This document shows, piece by piece, positions 1 to 8,191 of a stretch of DNA of 64,000 nt (positions are counted from its first letter, which is position 1; each line of letters begins with the position of its first letter). The stretch comes from Streptomyces sp. DH12 (GTDB lineage Bacteria; Actinomycetota; Actinomycetes; Streptomycetales; Streptomycetaceae), in the NCBI RefSeq assembly GCF_020873895.1, contig NZ_JAHWGT010000015.1:1-64000 (forward strand). The letters run 5' to 3'. The notes below the pieces were generated by a model that was not told the DNA's origin, searched no databases, and worked only from the letters and a program-made list of their open reading frames with translations. The translations under genes were made by a program, and so were the position numbers.

Positions 1-122
1 GTCGAGGACCTCGGCGAGCTGGGCGGCGCCCCCCCCCCCCACCGCCCGGACGCCGCAGCCCGGACGCCGCCTCGTCCCAGGCGCCGCAGCCTCGCCGCCT
101 CGGCGCCGTCAGGGCCCTGCGG
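1..122. other. Window start with a 12-C tract
   Basis: The first 122 bp lie beyond the stop of the MarP-like gene. They contain a run of 12 C at 29-40. The minus-strand reading GAAQLAEVLD at 1-30 could be the start or middle of an upstream-transcribed gene that leaves the window, but it is too short to assign. Confidence 0.4.
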
Positions 123-1325
123 TCAGAGCGCGCACCCCTGGCTGTCGACCTGCTGGTTGGCGCTGAGGCCGAGTGTGATGTCCTCGCGGATCTCGTCGAC
201 GGTCAGCGCGTACCCGGTGTTGGCGTCGTCCAGGGACCGCGCGAAGATCACGCCGTAGACCTTGCCGTCCGCCGTGAGCAGGGGCCCGCCGGAGTTGCCC
301 TGACGGACTGTCGCGTGCAGCGAGTACACGTCGCGCCGGACCTCGCCGCGGTGGTAGATGTCGGGGCCCTCGGCGTTGATGCGGCCCCGGACGCGTGCCG
401 AGCGGACGTCGTACGCGCCGTTCTCCGGGAAGCCCGCGACGATCGCGTCGTCGCCGCTGCGGGCGTCGTCCCCGGTGAATTCCAGGGGCGTGGCCTTGAG
501 GTCCGGCACGTCCAGGACGGCGATGTCGCGCTGCCAGTCGTACAGGACGACCGTCGCGTCGTAGAGCCTGCCCTCGCCGCCTATCTGCACGGTCGGCTCG
601 TCGACGCCGCCCACCACGTGGGCGTTGGTCATGACGCGGCGCTCGCCGAAGACGAAGCCGGTGCCCTCCAGGACCTTGCCGCAGCTGCCTGCCGTGCCGA
701 CGACCTTCACGATGGAGTCCTTGGCGCGGGCGGCGACGGGGCTGTTCACCAGGGCCGGGTCGGGCGGGCGGACCTCGGTGATCGGCTCGTTGGCGAACGG
801 GTTGAAGACCTGCGGGAAGCCGTTCTGCGCGAGTACCGCCGAGAAGTCCGTGAAGAGCGTCGACCCCTGCGCCGGCATGACCCGGGAGACCCCGAGCAGC
901 ACCTTCGAGCTGCGGACCTCCTTGCCGAACGGCAGGGCCGTCTGGGCCAGGGCCGCGCCGATGAGCCACGCGACGAGCAGCATCGCGACCACGTTGACCA
1001 GGGCGCCGCCCGTCGCGTCGAGGGCGCGGGCGGGCGACCAGGTGATGTGGCGGCGGAGCTTGTTGCCCAGGTGGGTGGTGAGGGTCTGCCCCACCGACGC
1101 GAAGACCAGGACGATCGCGATGGCGATGATGGCGGCGGTCGTGGAGACCTCCGCGTCGCCCGTGAGCGGCCCCCACACGAGCGGCAGCAGGTAGACGGCG
1201 ACGAGTCCGCCGCCGAGGAAACCGATCACCGACAGGATGCCGACCACGAACCCCTGTCGGTACCCGACGATCGCGAACCACACGGCGGCGACCAGCAGCA
1301 GGATGTCCAGCACGTTCACCGTCAA
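123..1325 (-). CDS. MarP-like membrane serine protease (CvpA domain + trypsin-like domain)
   Basis: A 400-residue protein with four N-terminal membrane segments (about residues 5-130, CvpA/colicin V production-like) followed by a periplasm-side chymotrypsin-fold protease. The catalytic triad is visible: His236 in TNAHVV, Asp267 in DIAVLDV and Ser345 in GNSGGPLL. Cys215 and Cys398 are placed like the disulfide pair known in Mycobacterium tuberculosis MarP, which resists acid and oxidative stress by cleaving cell-wall enzymes; that role is inferred here. It is the last complete gene of a minus-strand group behind the NUDIX gene (about 60 nt gap). The ATG at 1325 starts the first membrane helix and no earlier start makes sense. 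Confidence 0.9.
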   Translation of the reverse strand: MTVNVLDILLLVAAVWFAIVGYRQGFVVGILSVIGFLGGGLVAVYLLPLVWGPLTGDAEVSTTAAIIAIAIVLVFASVGQTLTTHLGNKLRRHITWSPARALDATGGALVNVVAMLLVAWLIGAALAQTALPFGKEVRSSKVLLGVSRVMPAQGSTLFTDFSAVLAQNGFPQVFNPFANEPITEVRPPDPALVNSPVAARAKDSIVKVVGTAGSCGKVLEGTGFVFGERRVMTNAHVVGGVDEPTVQIGGEGRLYDATVVLYDWQRDIAVLDVPDLKATPLEFTGDDARSGDDAIVAGFPENGAYDVRSARVRGRINAEGPDIYHRGEVRRDVYSLHATVRQGNSGGPLLTADGKVYGVIFARSLDDANTGYALTVDEIREDITLGLSANQQVDSQGCAL

Positions 1326-1384
1326 TAGCCTCGCAGATTCGTCTCCGGTCGCCCCGTGCGGCCGCGGAGCCAGCAGTCAGCCTG

Positions 1385-2254
1385 TCATGCACGCCAGTCG
1401 AGCGGGACCTGCCTCCCCCGGTCCCAGGGCTCCTCCCAGCCGGCGAAGTGCAGGATCCGGTCGATCAGCCCCGCCGTGAAGCCCCACACCAGGGCGGACT
1501 GGACCAGGAACGCCGGGCCCCGGTAGCCGCTGGGGTGGACGGCCGTGGCCCGGTTGGCGGCGTCCGTGAGGTCCGCCACCGGCACCGTGAACACCCGCGC
1601 CGTCTCGGCCGGGTCCACGGCGCCGACCGGGCTCGGCTCCCTCCACCACCCGAGTACGGGCGTGACGACGAAGCCGCTCACCGGGATGAAGAGCCGGGGC
1701 AGCACGGCGAAGACCTGCACGCCCTCGGGGTCGAGGCCGGTCTCCTCCCACGCCTCGCGCAGCGCGGCACGCAGCGGCCCCAGCGTCTCGGGGTCGCCGT
1801 CCTCCGGGTCGAGGGCGCCGCCGGGGAAGGACGGCTGGCCGGCGTGGGCGCGCAGGCTGCTGGACCGCTCCATGAGCAGCAGCTCCGGGCCGCGCTCGCC
1901 CTCGCCGAACAGGATGAGCACGGCGGCCTGCCGACCGCCCTGCGGAGGCGGCAGGAACCGGCTGAGCTGCTCGGGTGCGATCGTGTGGGCCGCCTTGGCG
2001 ACGGGCTCCAGCCACCCGGGCAGCCCCTCGACGCTGACGGTGACGGGCGGGGGGCCGCCGGAGGCGCCCGGGCCGTGGGTGGCGGGGGCGCCCGCGTCAG
2101 GGCCGTGGGCGGCGGGGGCGCCCACGGCTTCGTGGACTCCCGGGGCGCCCAGCGCGCCCCGCGCCTCCTGGGCGGCGGCAGCCGGACGTCCCGGCCCTGC
2201 CGGGCCGTCGTCCCCGGTGTCGTACGTGTCTTGCTCCGCGCGCGTCACAGCCAC
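1385..2254 (-). CDS. NUDIX hydrolase, CoA pyrophosphatase-like
   Basis: A protein of about 289 residues when started at the GTG at 2254, which is 56 nt after the nth stop and follows a GGGTGAG stretch. The Nudix box is clear in the middle (GGALDPEDGD ... REAWEETGLD), with metal-binding glutamates in REAWEE. The C-terminal part (PVLGWW, GF.V.P) resembles the coenzyme A pyrophosphatase branch (NudL/YeaB), so hydrolysis of CoA or related nucleoside diphosphate compounds is likely. The first 70 residues are a low-complexity Ala/Gly/Pro segment that probably adds nothing to catalysis; a start further downstream is possible. It lies between nth and the MarP-like gene in a minus-strand run. Confidence 0.82.
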   Translation of the reverse strand: MAVTRAEQDTYDTGDDGPAGPGRPAAAAQEARGALGAPGVHEAVGAPAAHGPDAGAPATHGPGASGGPPPVTVSVEGLPGWLEPVAKAAHTIAPEQLSRFLPPPQGGRQAAVLILFGEGERGPELLLMERSSSLRAHAGQPSFPGGALDPEDGDPETLGPLRAALREAWEETGLDPEGVQVFAVLPRLFIPVSGFVVTPVLGWWREPSPVGAVDPAETARVFTVPVADLTDAANRATAVHPSGYRGPAFLVQSALVWGFTAGLIDRILHFAGWEEPWDRGRQVPLDWRA

Positions 2255-2310
2255 CCCCGACTCACCCAACGCATTCCCGCCACTCGATCGTTCCGCCCGC
2301 CCGGCGCCGC

Positions 2311-3315
2311 TCAGGCCCCGGGGGCCCCGGCCGCGCCCGGCGTCCCGCCGGTGGCCGTGCCACCGCCGGCCGCCGCGGCCGCGCCGGAGCCCGGGTCGCC
2401 CTCGGGGTCGGCCGTCGTCAGGGGCGCGGCGGGACGGCCGGGGAAGTCGGGGGGCGGGGCCAGGCGCTGGCCGGGGTAGCCGCCCTTCTCGTACTTGAGC
2501 AGCTTCTTCGCCTTCTCCGGGTCGGTCTCCCCCTCGCCGTATGCCGGGCACAGCGGGGCGATGGGGCAGGCGCCGCAGGCGGGCTTGCGGGCGTGGCAGA
2601 TGCGGCGGCCGTGGAAGATCACCCGGTGCGACAGCATCGTCCAGTCGGACTTCGGGAAGAGGGCGCACACCTCCGCCTCGACCTTCTCGGGGTCCTCCTC
2701 GGCGGTCCACTTCCAGCGGCGGACGAGCCGCCCGAAGTGCGTGTCGACGGTGACGCCGGGGACGCCGAAGACGTTCCCGAGCACCACGTTGGCCGTCTTG
2801 CGGCCCACGCCGGGGAGGGTCACCAGGTCGGCGAGGCGGCCGGGGACCTCGCCGCCGAAGTCGTCGCGCAGGGCGGTGGACAGGCCGATGAGGGAGCGGG
2901 CCTTCGCCCGGAAGAACCCGGTCGGCCGGATGATCTCCTCCAGCTCCTCCGGCACCGCCGCCGCGAGGTCCTCGGGGGTGGGGTACTTCGCGAAGAGGGC
3001 GGGCGTCGTCTGGTTCACCCGCAGGTCGGTCGTCTGGGCGGAGAGGACCGTGGCGACGAGGAGCTCGAAGGGGTTGCGGAAGTCGAGCTCCGGATGCGCG
3101 TACGGGTAGACCTCGGCGAGCTCGCGGTTGATCCGCCGGGCGCGGCGGACCAGAGCGGTGCGGGATTCCGGGGCAGACGCCTTCTTTATCCCTTTTGGTC
3201 GCTTCTGGGCGTTCTTCTTTTCGGCAGTAGACACTTGTTCGCCCACAGCGGAATTCTGCTCCCCGGACACTCTGCCAGCCCCCTCGGCGTGCGCTCTCAC
3301 CGGCGAATCGGACAC
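2311..3315 (-). CDS. nth: Endonuclease III (DNA glycosylase/AP lyase)
   Basis: Base-excision repair enzyme that removes oxidised pyrimidines and nicks abasic sites. The helix-hairpin-helix with the catalytic lysine ([10 protein letters not shown]), the catalytic aspartate (VDTHFGR) and the 4Fe-4S cluster signature C-X6-C-X2-C-X5-C near residue 245 are all present. A basic N-terminal extension of about 50 residues and an Ala/Gly/Pro-rich tail of about 65 residues go beyond the E. coli enzyme (211 residues), as is usual in streptomycetes. The GTG at 3315 gives 334 residues; a GTG at 3270 preceded by a GAGGGGG stretch is a reasonable alternative start. It is divergent from crp, with a Crp-like palindrome between them. 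Confidence 0.93.
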   Translation of the reverse strand: MSDSPVRAHAEGAGRVSGEQNSAVGEQVSTAEKKNAQKRPKGIKKASAPESRTALVRRARRINRELAEVYPYAHPELDFRNPFELLVATVLSAQTTDLRVNQTTPALFAKYPTPEDLAAAVPEELEEIIRPTGFFRAKARSLIGLSTALRDDFGGEVPGRLADLVTLPGVGRKTANVVLGNVFGVPGVTVDTHFGRLVRRWKWTAEEDPEKVEAEVCALFPKSDWTMLSHRVIFHGRRICHARKPACGACPIAPLCPAYGEGETDPEKAKKLLKYEKGGYPGQRLAPPPDFPGRPAAPLTTADPEGDPGSGAAAAAGGGTATGGTPGAAGAPGA

Positions 3316-3416
3316 CCGGCCAGCCTAAGCGCCAGGGCCGACATCCGCCCTGAGCACAGGGGATCACGACCCAATCGGGGCCCTGCCGCACGGACACGCA
3401 CACCGGTACGTCAAAC

Positions 3417-3440
3417 TTGTTGTGATTGATCGCACGACAA
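3417..3440. promoter_or_regulatory. Crp-type palindrome between nth and crp
   Basis: A 24-bp inverted repeat with perfect 8-position arms, TTGTnGTG-N8-CACnACAA. The GTG-N8-CAC core is the spacing of Crp/Fnr-family operators (E. coli TGTGA-N6-TCACA; Streptomyces Crp sites also contain GTG...CAC). It sits about 120 bp upstream of crp and about 100 bp upstream of nth, so autoregulation of crp, or shared control of both genes, is the natural inference. Confidence 0.65.
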
Positions 3441-3561
3441 TGAACCTGCGGGGGCCCGACCCTCCGGGGTGCCGCGTCGAGCAGCGTCCCCCGGAAGAGC
3501 ACCGCCCCGTCCGGCATCATGGGGACCAACGTCCTGAGCAGGTCGACATAGGAGAGAACTC

Positions 3562-4236
3562 GTGGACGACGTTCTGCGGCGCGCCCCGCTCTTCGCGGCG
3601 CTCGATGACGAGCAGGCCGCGGAGCTCCGCGCCTCGATGAGTGAGGTGACGCTCGCCCGCGGCGACGCGCTCTTCCACGAGGGCGACCCGGGCGACCGGC
3701 TCTACGTGGTCACCGAAGGCAAGGTCAAGCTCCACCGCACGTCCCCCGACGGCCGCGAGAACATGCTCGCCGTCCTCGGTCCGGGCGAGCTGATCGGTGA
3801 GCTGTCCCTGTTCGACCCGGGCCCGCGCACGGCCACGGCGACCGCGCTGACCGAGGTCAAGCTGCTCGGCCTGGGCCACGGCGACCTCCAGCCCTGGCTG
3901 AACGCCCGCCCCGAGGTGGCCTCCGCGCTGCTGCGCGCCGTCGCCCGGCGCCTGCGCAAGACCAACGACCAGATGTCCGACCTGGTCTTCTCCGACGTGC
4001 CGGGCCGTGTCGCCCGGGCGCTCCTCGACCTGTCGCGCCGCTTCGGCGTGCAGTCCGAGGAGGGCATCCACGTCGTGCACGACCTCACCCAGGAGGAGCT
4101 GGCCCAGCTCGTCGGCGCGTCACGCGAGACGGTCAACAAGGCGCTGGCCGACTTCGCGGGCCGCGGCTGGCTGCGCCTGGAGGCGCGCGCCGTCATCCTG
4201 CTGGACGTGGAGCGCCTGGCGAAGCGCTCACGCTGA
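3562..4236 (+). CDS. crp: Crp/Fnr-family global regulator
   Basis: A 224-residue Crp. The N-terminal cyclic-nucleotide-binding beta-roll (about residues 10-120, with GELIGELSLF...RTATATA as the phosphate-binding cassette) is followed by a dimerisation helix and a C-terminal winged helix (LTQEELAQLVGASRETVNKAL). In Streptomyces, Crp controls germination, development and antibiotic production; the very high family conservation makes this assignment firm. It starts at a GTG at 3562 with GGAG 8 nt upstream. It stands alone, divergent from nth and convergent with the SPFH gene, from which it is separated by a very strong 22-bp stem-loop. Confidence 0.95.
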   Translation: MDDVLRRAPLFAALDDEQAAELRASMSEVTLARGDALFHEGDPGDRLYVVTEGKVKLHRTSPDGRENMLAVLGPGELIGELSLFDPGPRTATATALTEVKLLGLGHGDLQPWLNARPEVASALLRAVARRLRKTNDQMSDLVFSDVPGRVARALLDLSRRFGVQSEEGIHVVHDLTQEELAQLVGASRETVNKALADFAGRGWLRLEARAVILLDVERLAKRSR

Positions 4237-4240
4237 CCCG

Positions 4241-4296
4241 GACACCGGCAGTAGGCAGAGCAGTGGACACCGGCAGTACGCAGTAGGCAGTACGCA
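4241..4296. repeat. Short direct-repeat block downstream of crp
   Basis: GACACCGGCAGTA occurs at 4241-4253 and again at 4266-4278 (period 25), GTAGGCAG occurs twice and AGTACGCA twice. The block is less GC-rich than its surroundings and runs directly into the terminator stem. No coding potential; probably slippage-derived. Confidence 0.6.
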
Positions 4297-4340
4297 CGGA
4301 AGGGCCGCCCCGCGACACCGCGGGGCGGCCCTTCCGTGCG
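4293..4340. terminator. Strong bidirectional stem-loop between crp and the SPFH gene
   Basis: A perfect 22-bp stem (4293-4314 with 4319-4340) closed by a 4-nt loop lies between two convergent genes. A second hairpin with a 10-bp perfect stem and 8-nt loop follows at 4353-4380. Neither has a U-run, as is usual for streptomycete terminators. Confidence 0.85.
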
Positions 4341-4391
4341 TCACCGGCCGGCGCGCGCCCCCTTCGCTTCGGGGGCGCGCCGGCCGCGGGG

Positions 4392-5300
4392 TCAGTTCTT
4401 CTTGTCGTCGACGATCACCGGCGTCGCGCTGCCGCCGCCGCAGGGGACGGCGTAGACCGGGTTCTTGGCCGCGGCGTCCCGGTAGGCGTCGATGCACTGG
4501 TTCATCAGGACCTTGTCGGTCAGCGAGTTGTTCAGGATCTTGTTCGCCCGGGCGATGCCCTCGGCCTCGATGCGGCGGCGCTCGGACTCCGCCGTGGCCG
4601 TACGGGCGGCCTCCTGGGCCCGCTCGGTGGCCTGCTGCTGCTGGATCTTGCGGTCGATCTGCTCCTGGAGCTGGTCGGAGGGCTTCACGTTCCGCAGGTT
4701 GACGGTCGTCACGTCGATGCCGCGCGGCGCCAGCCGGTCCTTGATCAGCACACCGATCTCAGCGTTGATCTTCTCGCGGGCGGAGGTGTACCCCTCCTCG
4801 CTCGTGTAGCGCGCGAAGACGTTGCGGACGATCTCCCGGCTGTCCGGGAAGACCAGCCGCTGCTGGATGGACGCCTCGTTGCCGGCGAGCCGGTACAGCT
4901 CCACCGCCTTCGCCGGCTTGACGGCCCACTTCACGGTCAGCTCCGCGTACATCACGCCGCCCTGCGTGGAGCGGACCTCGACGACGTCCTTGTCGGAGAG
5001 GTTCAGGTCGACGGGGCGGGTGGAGAAGCTCGTCACGTGCGTGAACGGCGAGACGACGTTGACGCCCGGGTGCAGCGGCGTACCGACCTTGCCGAACGTC
5101 ACGGGCACGCCGACCTCGTACGCGCTGACGATGTGCAGGCAGCTGGCCAGTCCCGCGCACAGGGACGCCAGCAGCGCGCCCACCGCGCCGAGCCGGAAGG
5201 CCGGGCGCTCCTGGGCGCGCCCGACGAGGAACAGCACCACGGCGGCGACGAGCAGCAGGATGGACAGGACGAACACGTGGGCCCCCCGGGGTCCGATCAA
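4392..5300 (-). CDS. SPFH/Band 7 (prohibitin-homology) membrane protein
   Basis: A 302-residue protein with two N-terminal hydrophobic segments (about residues 8-27 and 37-57), then an SPFH/Band 7 domain (about 60-210: EVGVPVTFGKVG.P L.PG...), and a charged coiled-coil tail (about 215-265, rich in Gln/Glu/Arg, IQQQQATERAQEAARTA). SPFH proteins oligomerise at the membrane and scaffold proteases or lipid domains; the partner here is unknown. Two Cys residues near the C-terminus (MNQC, VPCGG) are unusual. The ATG at 5300 is used; a GTG eight codons in would also keep the first helix. It is monocistronic and convergent with crp. Confidence 0.85.
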   Translation of the reverse strand: MIGPRGAHVFVLSILLLVAAVVLFLVGRAQERPAFRLGAVGALLASLCAGLASCLHIVSAYEVGVPVTFGKVGTPLHPGVNVVSPFTHVTSFSTRPVDLNLSDKDVVEVRSTQGGVMYAELTVKWAVKPAKAVELYRLAGNEASIQQRLVFPDSREIVRNVFARYTSEEGYTSAREKINAEIGVLIKDRLAPRGIDVTTVNLRNVKPSDQLQEQIDRKIQQQQATERAQEAARTATAESERRRIEAEGIARANKILNNSLTDKVLMNQCIDAYRDAAAKNPVYAVPCGGGSATPVIVDDKKN

Positions 5301-5483
5301 CGGATGTAAAGGGAGCGTAAAGCACGGCGTGTCGGCTGTGAGCGGGAGGAGTGTCGCGGATGTGTACCGACTTCGCCACGCCGGGCCGCCCCCCCCTGCC
5401 GCACGCCTGCCGCCGCGGCGTCGGGTGGGCCCGGCGCCGCGGCGGCCGGGCGCCGTGCCGGTCCGGCGCCGCCGCCTCCGACG

Positions 5484-6314
5484 TCAGATCAGGCCGTGCT
5501 CGGTCAGGTACTCCAGCTGCGCCCGCACCGACAGTTCCGCGGCGGGCCACAGGGACCTGTCGACGTCGGCGTAGACGTGCGCGACCACCTCGGCCGGGGT
5601 CGTGTAGCCGTCCTCGACGGCCGTCTCGACCTGGGCGAGCCGGTTCGCCCGGTGCGCGAGGTAGAACTCCACGGCGCCCTGCGCGTCGTCGAGGACCGGG
5701 CCGTGGCCCGGCAGGACCGTGTGCACGCCGTCGTCGACCGTCAGTGAGCGCAGCCGCCGCAGCGAGTCCAGGTAGTCGCCGAGCCGCCCGTCCGGGTGGG
5801 CCACGACGGTGGTGCCGCGGCCGAGGACGGTGTCCCCGGTCAGCACCGCGCGGTCGGCCGGCAGGTGGAAGCTGAGCGAGTCGCCGGTGTGGCCGGGCGT
5901 CGCCACCACCCGGAGCTCCAGCCCGCCGACGGCGACGACCTGCCCGGCGTGCAGCCCCTCCCCGCCGAGGCGCAACGCCGGGTCCAGGGCGCGTACGGAG
6001 GTCCGCGTCAGCTCGGCGAAGCGGGCGGCGCCCTCCGCGTGGTCGGGGTGGCCGTGGGTCAGCAGGGTCAGCGCGACGCGCTTGCCCAGGCGCTCGGCCG
6101 TGTCGCGTACGGCGCGGAGGTGGCCCTCGTCGAGGGGGCCGGGGTCGACGACGACCGCGAGCGGGGAGTCGGGTTCGGAAAGTATCCAGGTGTTGGTGCC
6201 GTCCAGCGTCATCGCGGACGGGTTCGGCGCGAGGACGTTGACGGCGCGGTCGGTGGCGGGACCGGAGACGACGGTCCCGCGCGGCTGGCCCGGAAGGGCG
6301 GCGGCGTCGGTCAC
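5484..6314 (-). CDS. Metallo-beta-lactamase-fold hydrolase (LACTB2/glyoxalase II-like)
   Basis: A 276-residue enzyme with the metal-binding motif THGHPDHAEG (about residue 88), a second His in TPGHTGDS, Asp in LTGDTVLG and a final His in LPGHGP, i.e. the complete binuclear zinc site. The C-terminal helical region resembles LACTB2-type and glyoxalase II-type hydrolases; the substrate cannot be read from the sequence. It overlaps the upstream NUDIX gene by 4 nt (ATGA at 6311-6314), so the two are translationally coupled and may act on related metabolites. Confidence 0.85.
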   Translation of the reverse strand: MTDAAALPGQPRGTVVSGPATDRAVNVLAPNPSAMTLDGTNTWILSEPDSPLAVVVDPGPLDEGHLRAVRDTAERLGKRVALTLLTHGHPDHAEGAARFAELTRTSVRALDPALRLGGEGLHAGQVVAVGGLELRVVATPGHTGDSLSFHLPADRAVLTGDTVLGRGTTVVAHPDGRLGDYLDSLRRLRSLTVDDGVHTVLPGHGPVLDDAQGAVEFYLAHRANRLAQVETAVEDGYTTPAEVVAHVYADVDRSLWPAAELSVRAQLEYLTEHGLI

Positions 6315-7186
6315 AGGTCACCTCCGGTGCCCGGCCCGGACACGTGCCGGGTGAACTCGTCGTGGCCGGGCCAGCTCAGCACCACCTCGTCACCCTCCAG
6401 TCTGGCGCGCGCGAGGACCGGCGTCAGGTCCCGGTCGCGGGCGGCGTCCAGGGCGGCGAGCGGCGTGCCGTACGCCGTGAGGCTGCGCAGCGTCGCGATG
6501 GTCGGCGGCATCATCAGCAGGTCGCCCCGGTCGTACCCGGCGGCCGCTTCGGCGGGACGGATCCACACGGTCCGGTCGGCCTCGGTGGAGGCGTTGCGGG
6601 TGCGCTGGCCGGTGGGGAGGGCGGCGACGAAGAACCACGTGTCGTAGCGGCGCGGCTCGAACTCCGGGGTGATCCAGCGCGCCCAGGCGCCCAGTAGGTC
6701 GGAGCGGAGGACGAGGTTCCGCGCGTCGAGGAACTCCGCGAACGACAGTTCGCGCGCCACCAGGGCGGCGCGGGCCGCCTCCCAGTCGTCGCCGGTGGTG
6801 TCGCCGACGACGGAGTCCGGCGTGGGCCCGGCGAGCAGGACGCCGGCCTCCTCGAACGTCTCCCTGACGGCCGCGCAGACGACGGCCTGGGCCTCGGCGG
6901 CCGTGGCGACGCCGAGACGGGCGGCCCAGTCGGCGGGGCTCGGGCCGGCCCAGCGGACCGGGTGCTCGTCGCGCGGGTCGACGGAGCCGCCGGGGTAGGC
7001 GTACGCGCCGCCGGCGAAGGCCATGGAGGCGCGGCGGCGCAGCATGTGCACCTCGGTGGCGTCACCGGCGTCGCGCAGGAGCAGCACGGTGGCGGCGCGG
7101 CGGGGCGCCACGGCCGTCAGCTCGCCGGCCGCGAGGGCGCGGATGCGGTCGGGCCATTCCGGTGGGTACCACTGACCATTCGGCAT
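6311..7186 (-). CDS. NUDIX hydrolase, NUDT19-like
   Basis: A 291-residue protein with a Nudix fold in which the box is split: the glycine part (YPGGSVDPRDE) is separated from the catalytic helix (RETFEEAGVLL) by an insertion of about 40 residues. That expanded box is typical of the NUDT7/NUDT19-type acyl-CoA or CoA diphosphatase group. The ATG at 7186 starts the ORF cleanly with a WYPPEWP motif often seen at the N-terminus of these proteins. It is coupled by a 4-nt overlap to the metallo-hydrolase downstream. Confidence 0.85.
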   Translation of the reverse strand: MPNGQWYPPEWPDRIRALAAGELTAVAPRRAATVLLLRDAGDATEVHMLRRRASMAFAGGAYAYPGGSVDPRDEHPVRWAGPSPADWAARLGVATAAEAQAVVCAAVRETFEEAGVLLAGPTPDSVVGDTTGDDWEAARAALVARELSFAEFLDARNLVLRSDLLGAWARWITPEFEPRRYDTWFFVAALPTGQRTRNASTEADRTVWIRPAEAAAGYDRGDLLMMPPTIATLRSLTAYGTPLAALDAARDRDLTPVLARARLEGDEVVLSWPGHDEFTRHVSGPGTGGDL

Positions 7187-7442
7187 GGCCGGAGCCTATG
7201 ACGATCGGACCGGATGTTCGAGAGCCCACCGGCGTCGCGGAGCGCGAGGGCGGTCCACGCGGCGACGCTCACTACGGGAGCCGCGCGGCGGGCGGCGGGC
7301 CGGGCGGCGCGTGGCGGGCGGCCGGCGGCGGGCAGCGCGTGGCCGACCGCCGACGTACCGGGGCCCCGGTCGCCCGGGTCGGGGCCGCGCCCCGACCCCG
7401 TGGCCGGGGGCGGAGCCCCGGTGCCCGGGGCTCCGGGGCGGC

Positions 7443-7916
7443 TCAGTCCTCCGGCAGGAGCTCCACCTGGAGCTCGACCTCGACGGGCGCGTCCAACGGC
7501 AGTACCGTCACGCCCACCGCGCTGCGCGCGTGGACCCCGCGGTCGCCGAGGACGTCGCCGAGCAGTTCGCTCGCCCCGTTCAGCACGGCCGGCTGGCCGG
7601 TGAAGTCGGGTGCCGAGGCGACGAAGCCGACGACCTTCACGACCCGCGCGACGCGGTCCAGGTCGCCCGCGACGGACTTCACCGCGGCCAGGGCGTTCAG
7701 CGCGCAGACGCGGGCCAGGTCCTTGGCCTCCTCGGGCGTGACCTCGGCGCCGACCTTGCCGGTGACCGGGAGCTTCCCGTCCACCATGGGCAGCTGGCCC
7801 GCGGTGTACACGTACACGCCGGACCGGACGGCCGGCTGGTACGCGGCCAGCGGCGGCACGACCTGCGGCAGCGTCAGGCCGCGCTCGGCGAGCGCCGCCT
7901 CGACGCGCCCGGTCAC
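7443..7916 (-). CDS. RidA-family protein (YjgF/YER057c/UK114)
   Basis: A 157-residue member of the Rid family, trimeric enzymes that hydrolyse reactive enamine/imine intermediates or related compounds. The conserved features are YTAGQLPM, the helix with VCALNALAAVKS, and a C-terminal segment HARSAVGVTVLPLDAPVEVE; the active-site Arg of RidA is represented by ARSAVGV. The start is the GTG at 7914-7916, which overlaps the stop of the DUF4177 gene (GTGA), so it is translationally coupled. Earlier in-frame starts would run through the DUF4177 gene and are rejected. Confidence 0.85.
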   Translation of the reverse strand: MTGRVEAALAERGLTLPQVVPPLAAYQPAVRSGVYVYTAGQLPMVDGKLPVTGKVGAEVTPEEAKDLARVCALNALAAVKSVAGDLDRVARVVKVVGFVASAPDFTGQPAVLNGASELLGDVLGDRGVHARSAVGVTVLPLDAPVEVELQVELLPED

Positions 7917-8071
7917 GGCTTCTCCCGCTTCAGGTACGCCACGAGCTGCTCGGGGTTGTTCGGGCCGGGGACGACCTGGACGAGCTCCCAGCCGTCCTCG
8001 CCCCAGGTGTCCAGGATCTGCTTGGTCGCGTGCACGAGAAGGGGCACGGTCGCGTATTCCCACTTGGTCAT
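7913..8071 (-). CDS. Small DUF4177-type protein
   Basis: A 52-residue protein starting MTKWEYATVPLL and containing DTWGEDGWELVQVVPG, the pattern of DUF4177 (short beta-strand/helix proteins of unknown function). The ATG at 8071 is the only sensible start. It is coupled to the RidA gene by a GTGA overlap and divergent from the ArsA-like pair. No function is known; conserved position next to RidA suggests an accessory role. Confidence 0.85.
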   Translation of the reverse strand: MTKWEYATVPLLVHATKQILDTWGEDGWELVQVVPGPNNPEQLVAYLKREKP

Positions 8072-8177
8072 GGGGCCGACTGTATCCGCTCGCCGGCACC
8101 ACCCCCGGGCAGCCTCCCGCGTGCGCTCCGGCACCACCCCGGGGCAGCCTCCTGCGTGGGCTCCCGCGCCACTCGTT

Positions 8178-8191
8178 ACGCTCGCTGTGTG
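8178..8191 (+). promoter_or_regulatory. Candidate -10 box for a leaderless transcript
   Basis: TACGCT (TAnnnT consensus) ends 5 nt before the GTG at 8189 and no Shine-Dalgarno sequence is present, the arrangement of leaderless actinobacterial mRNAs. No convincing -35 is seen. Confidence 0.45.

Noticed and set aside
1448-2498. Plus-strand frames over the NUDIX gene
   Set aside because: They are shadows of the minus-strand genes with no domain or start evidence.
4353-4380. Second hairpin after crp as an independent RNA element
   Set aside because: It is simply the extension of the terminator region between convergent genes.
7201-7442. Small open frames in the gap between NUDIX and RidA genes
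   Set aside because: Arg/Gly/Pro-rich, no ribosome site, and in more than one frame; expected from GC composition.
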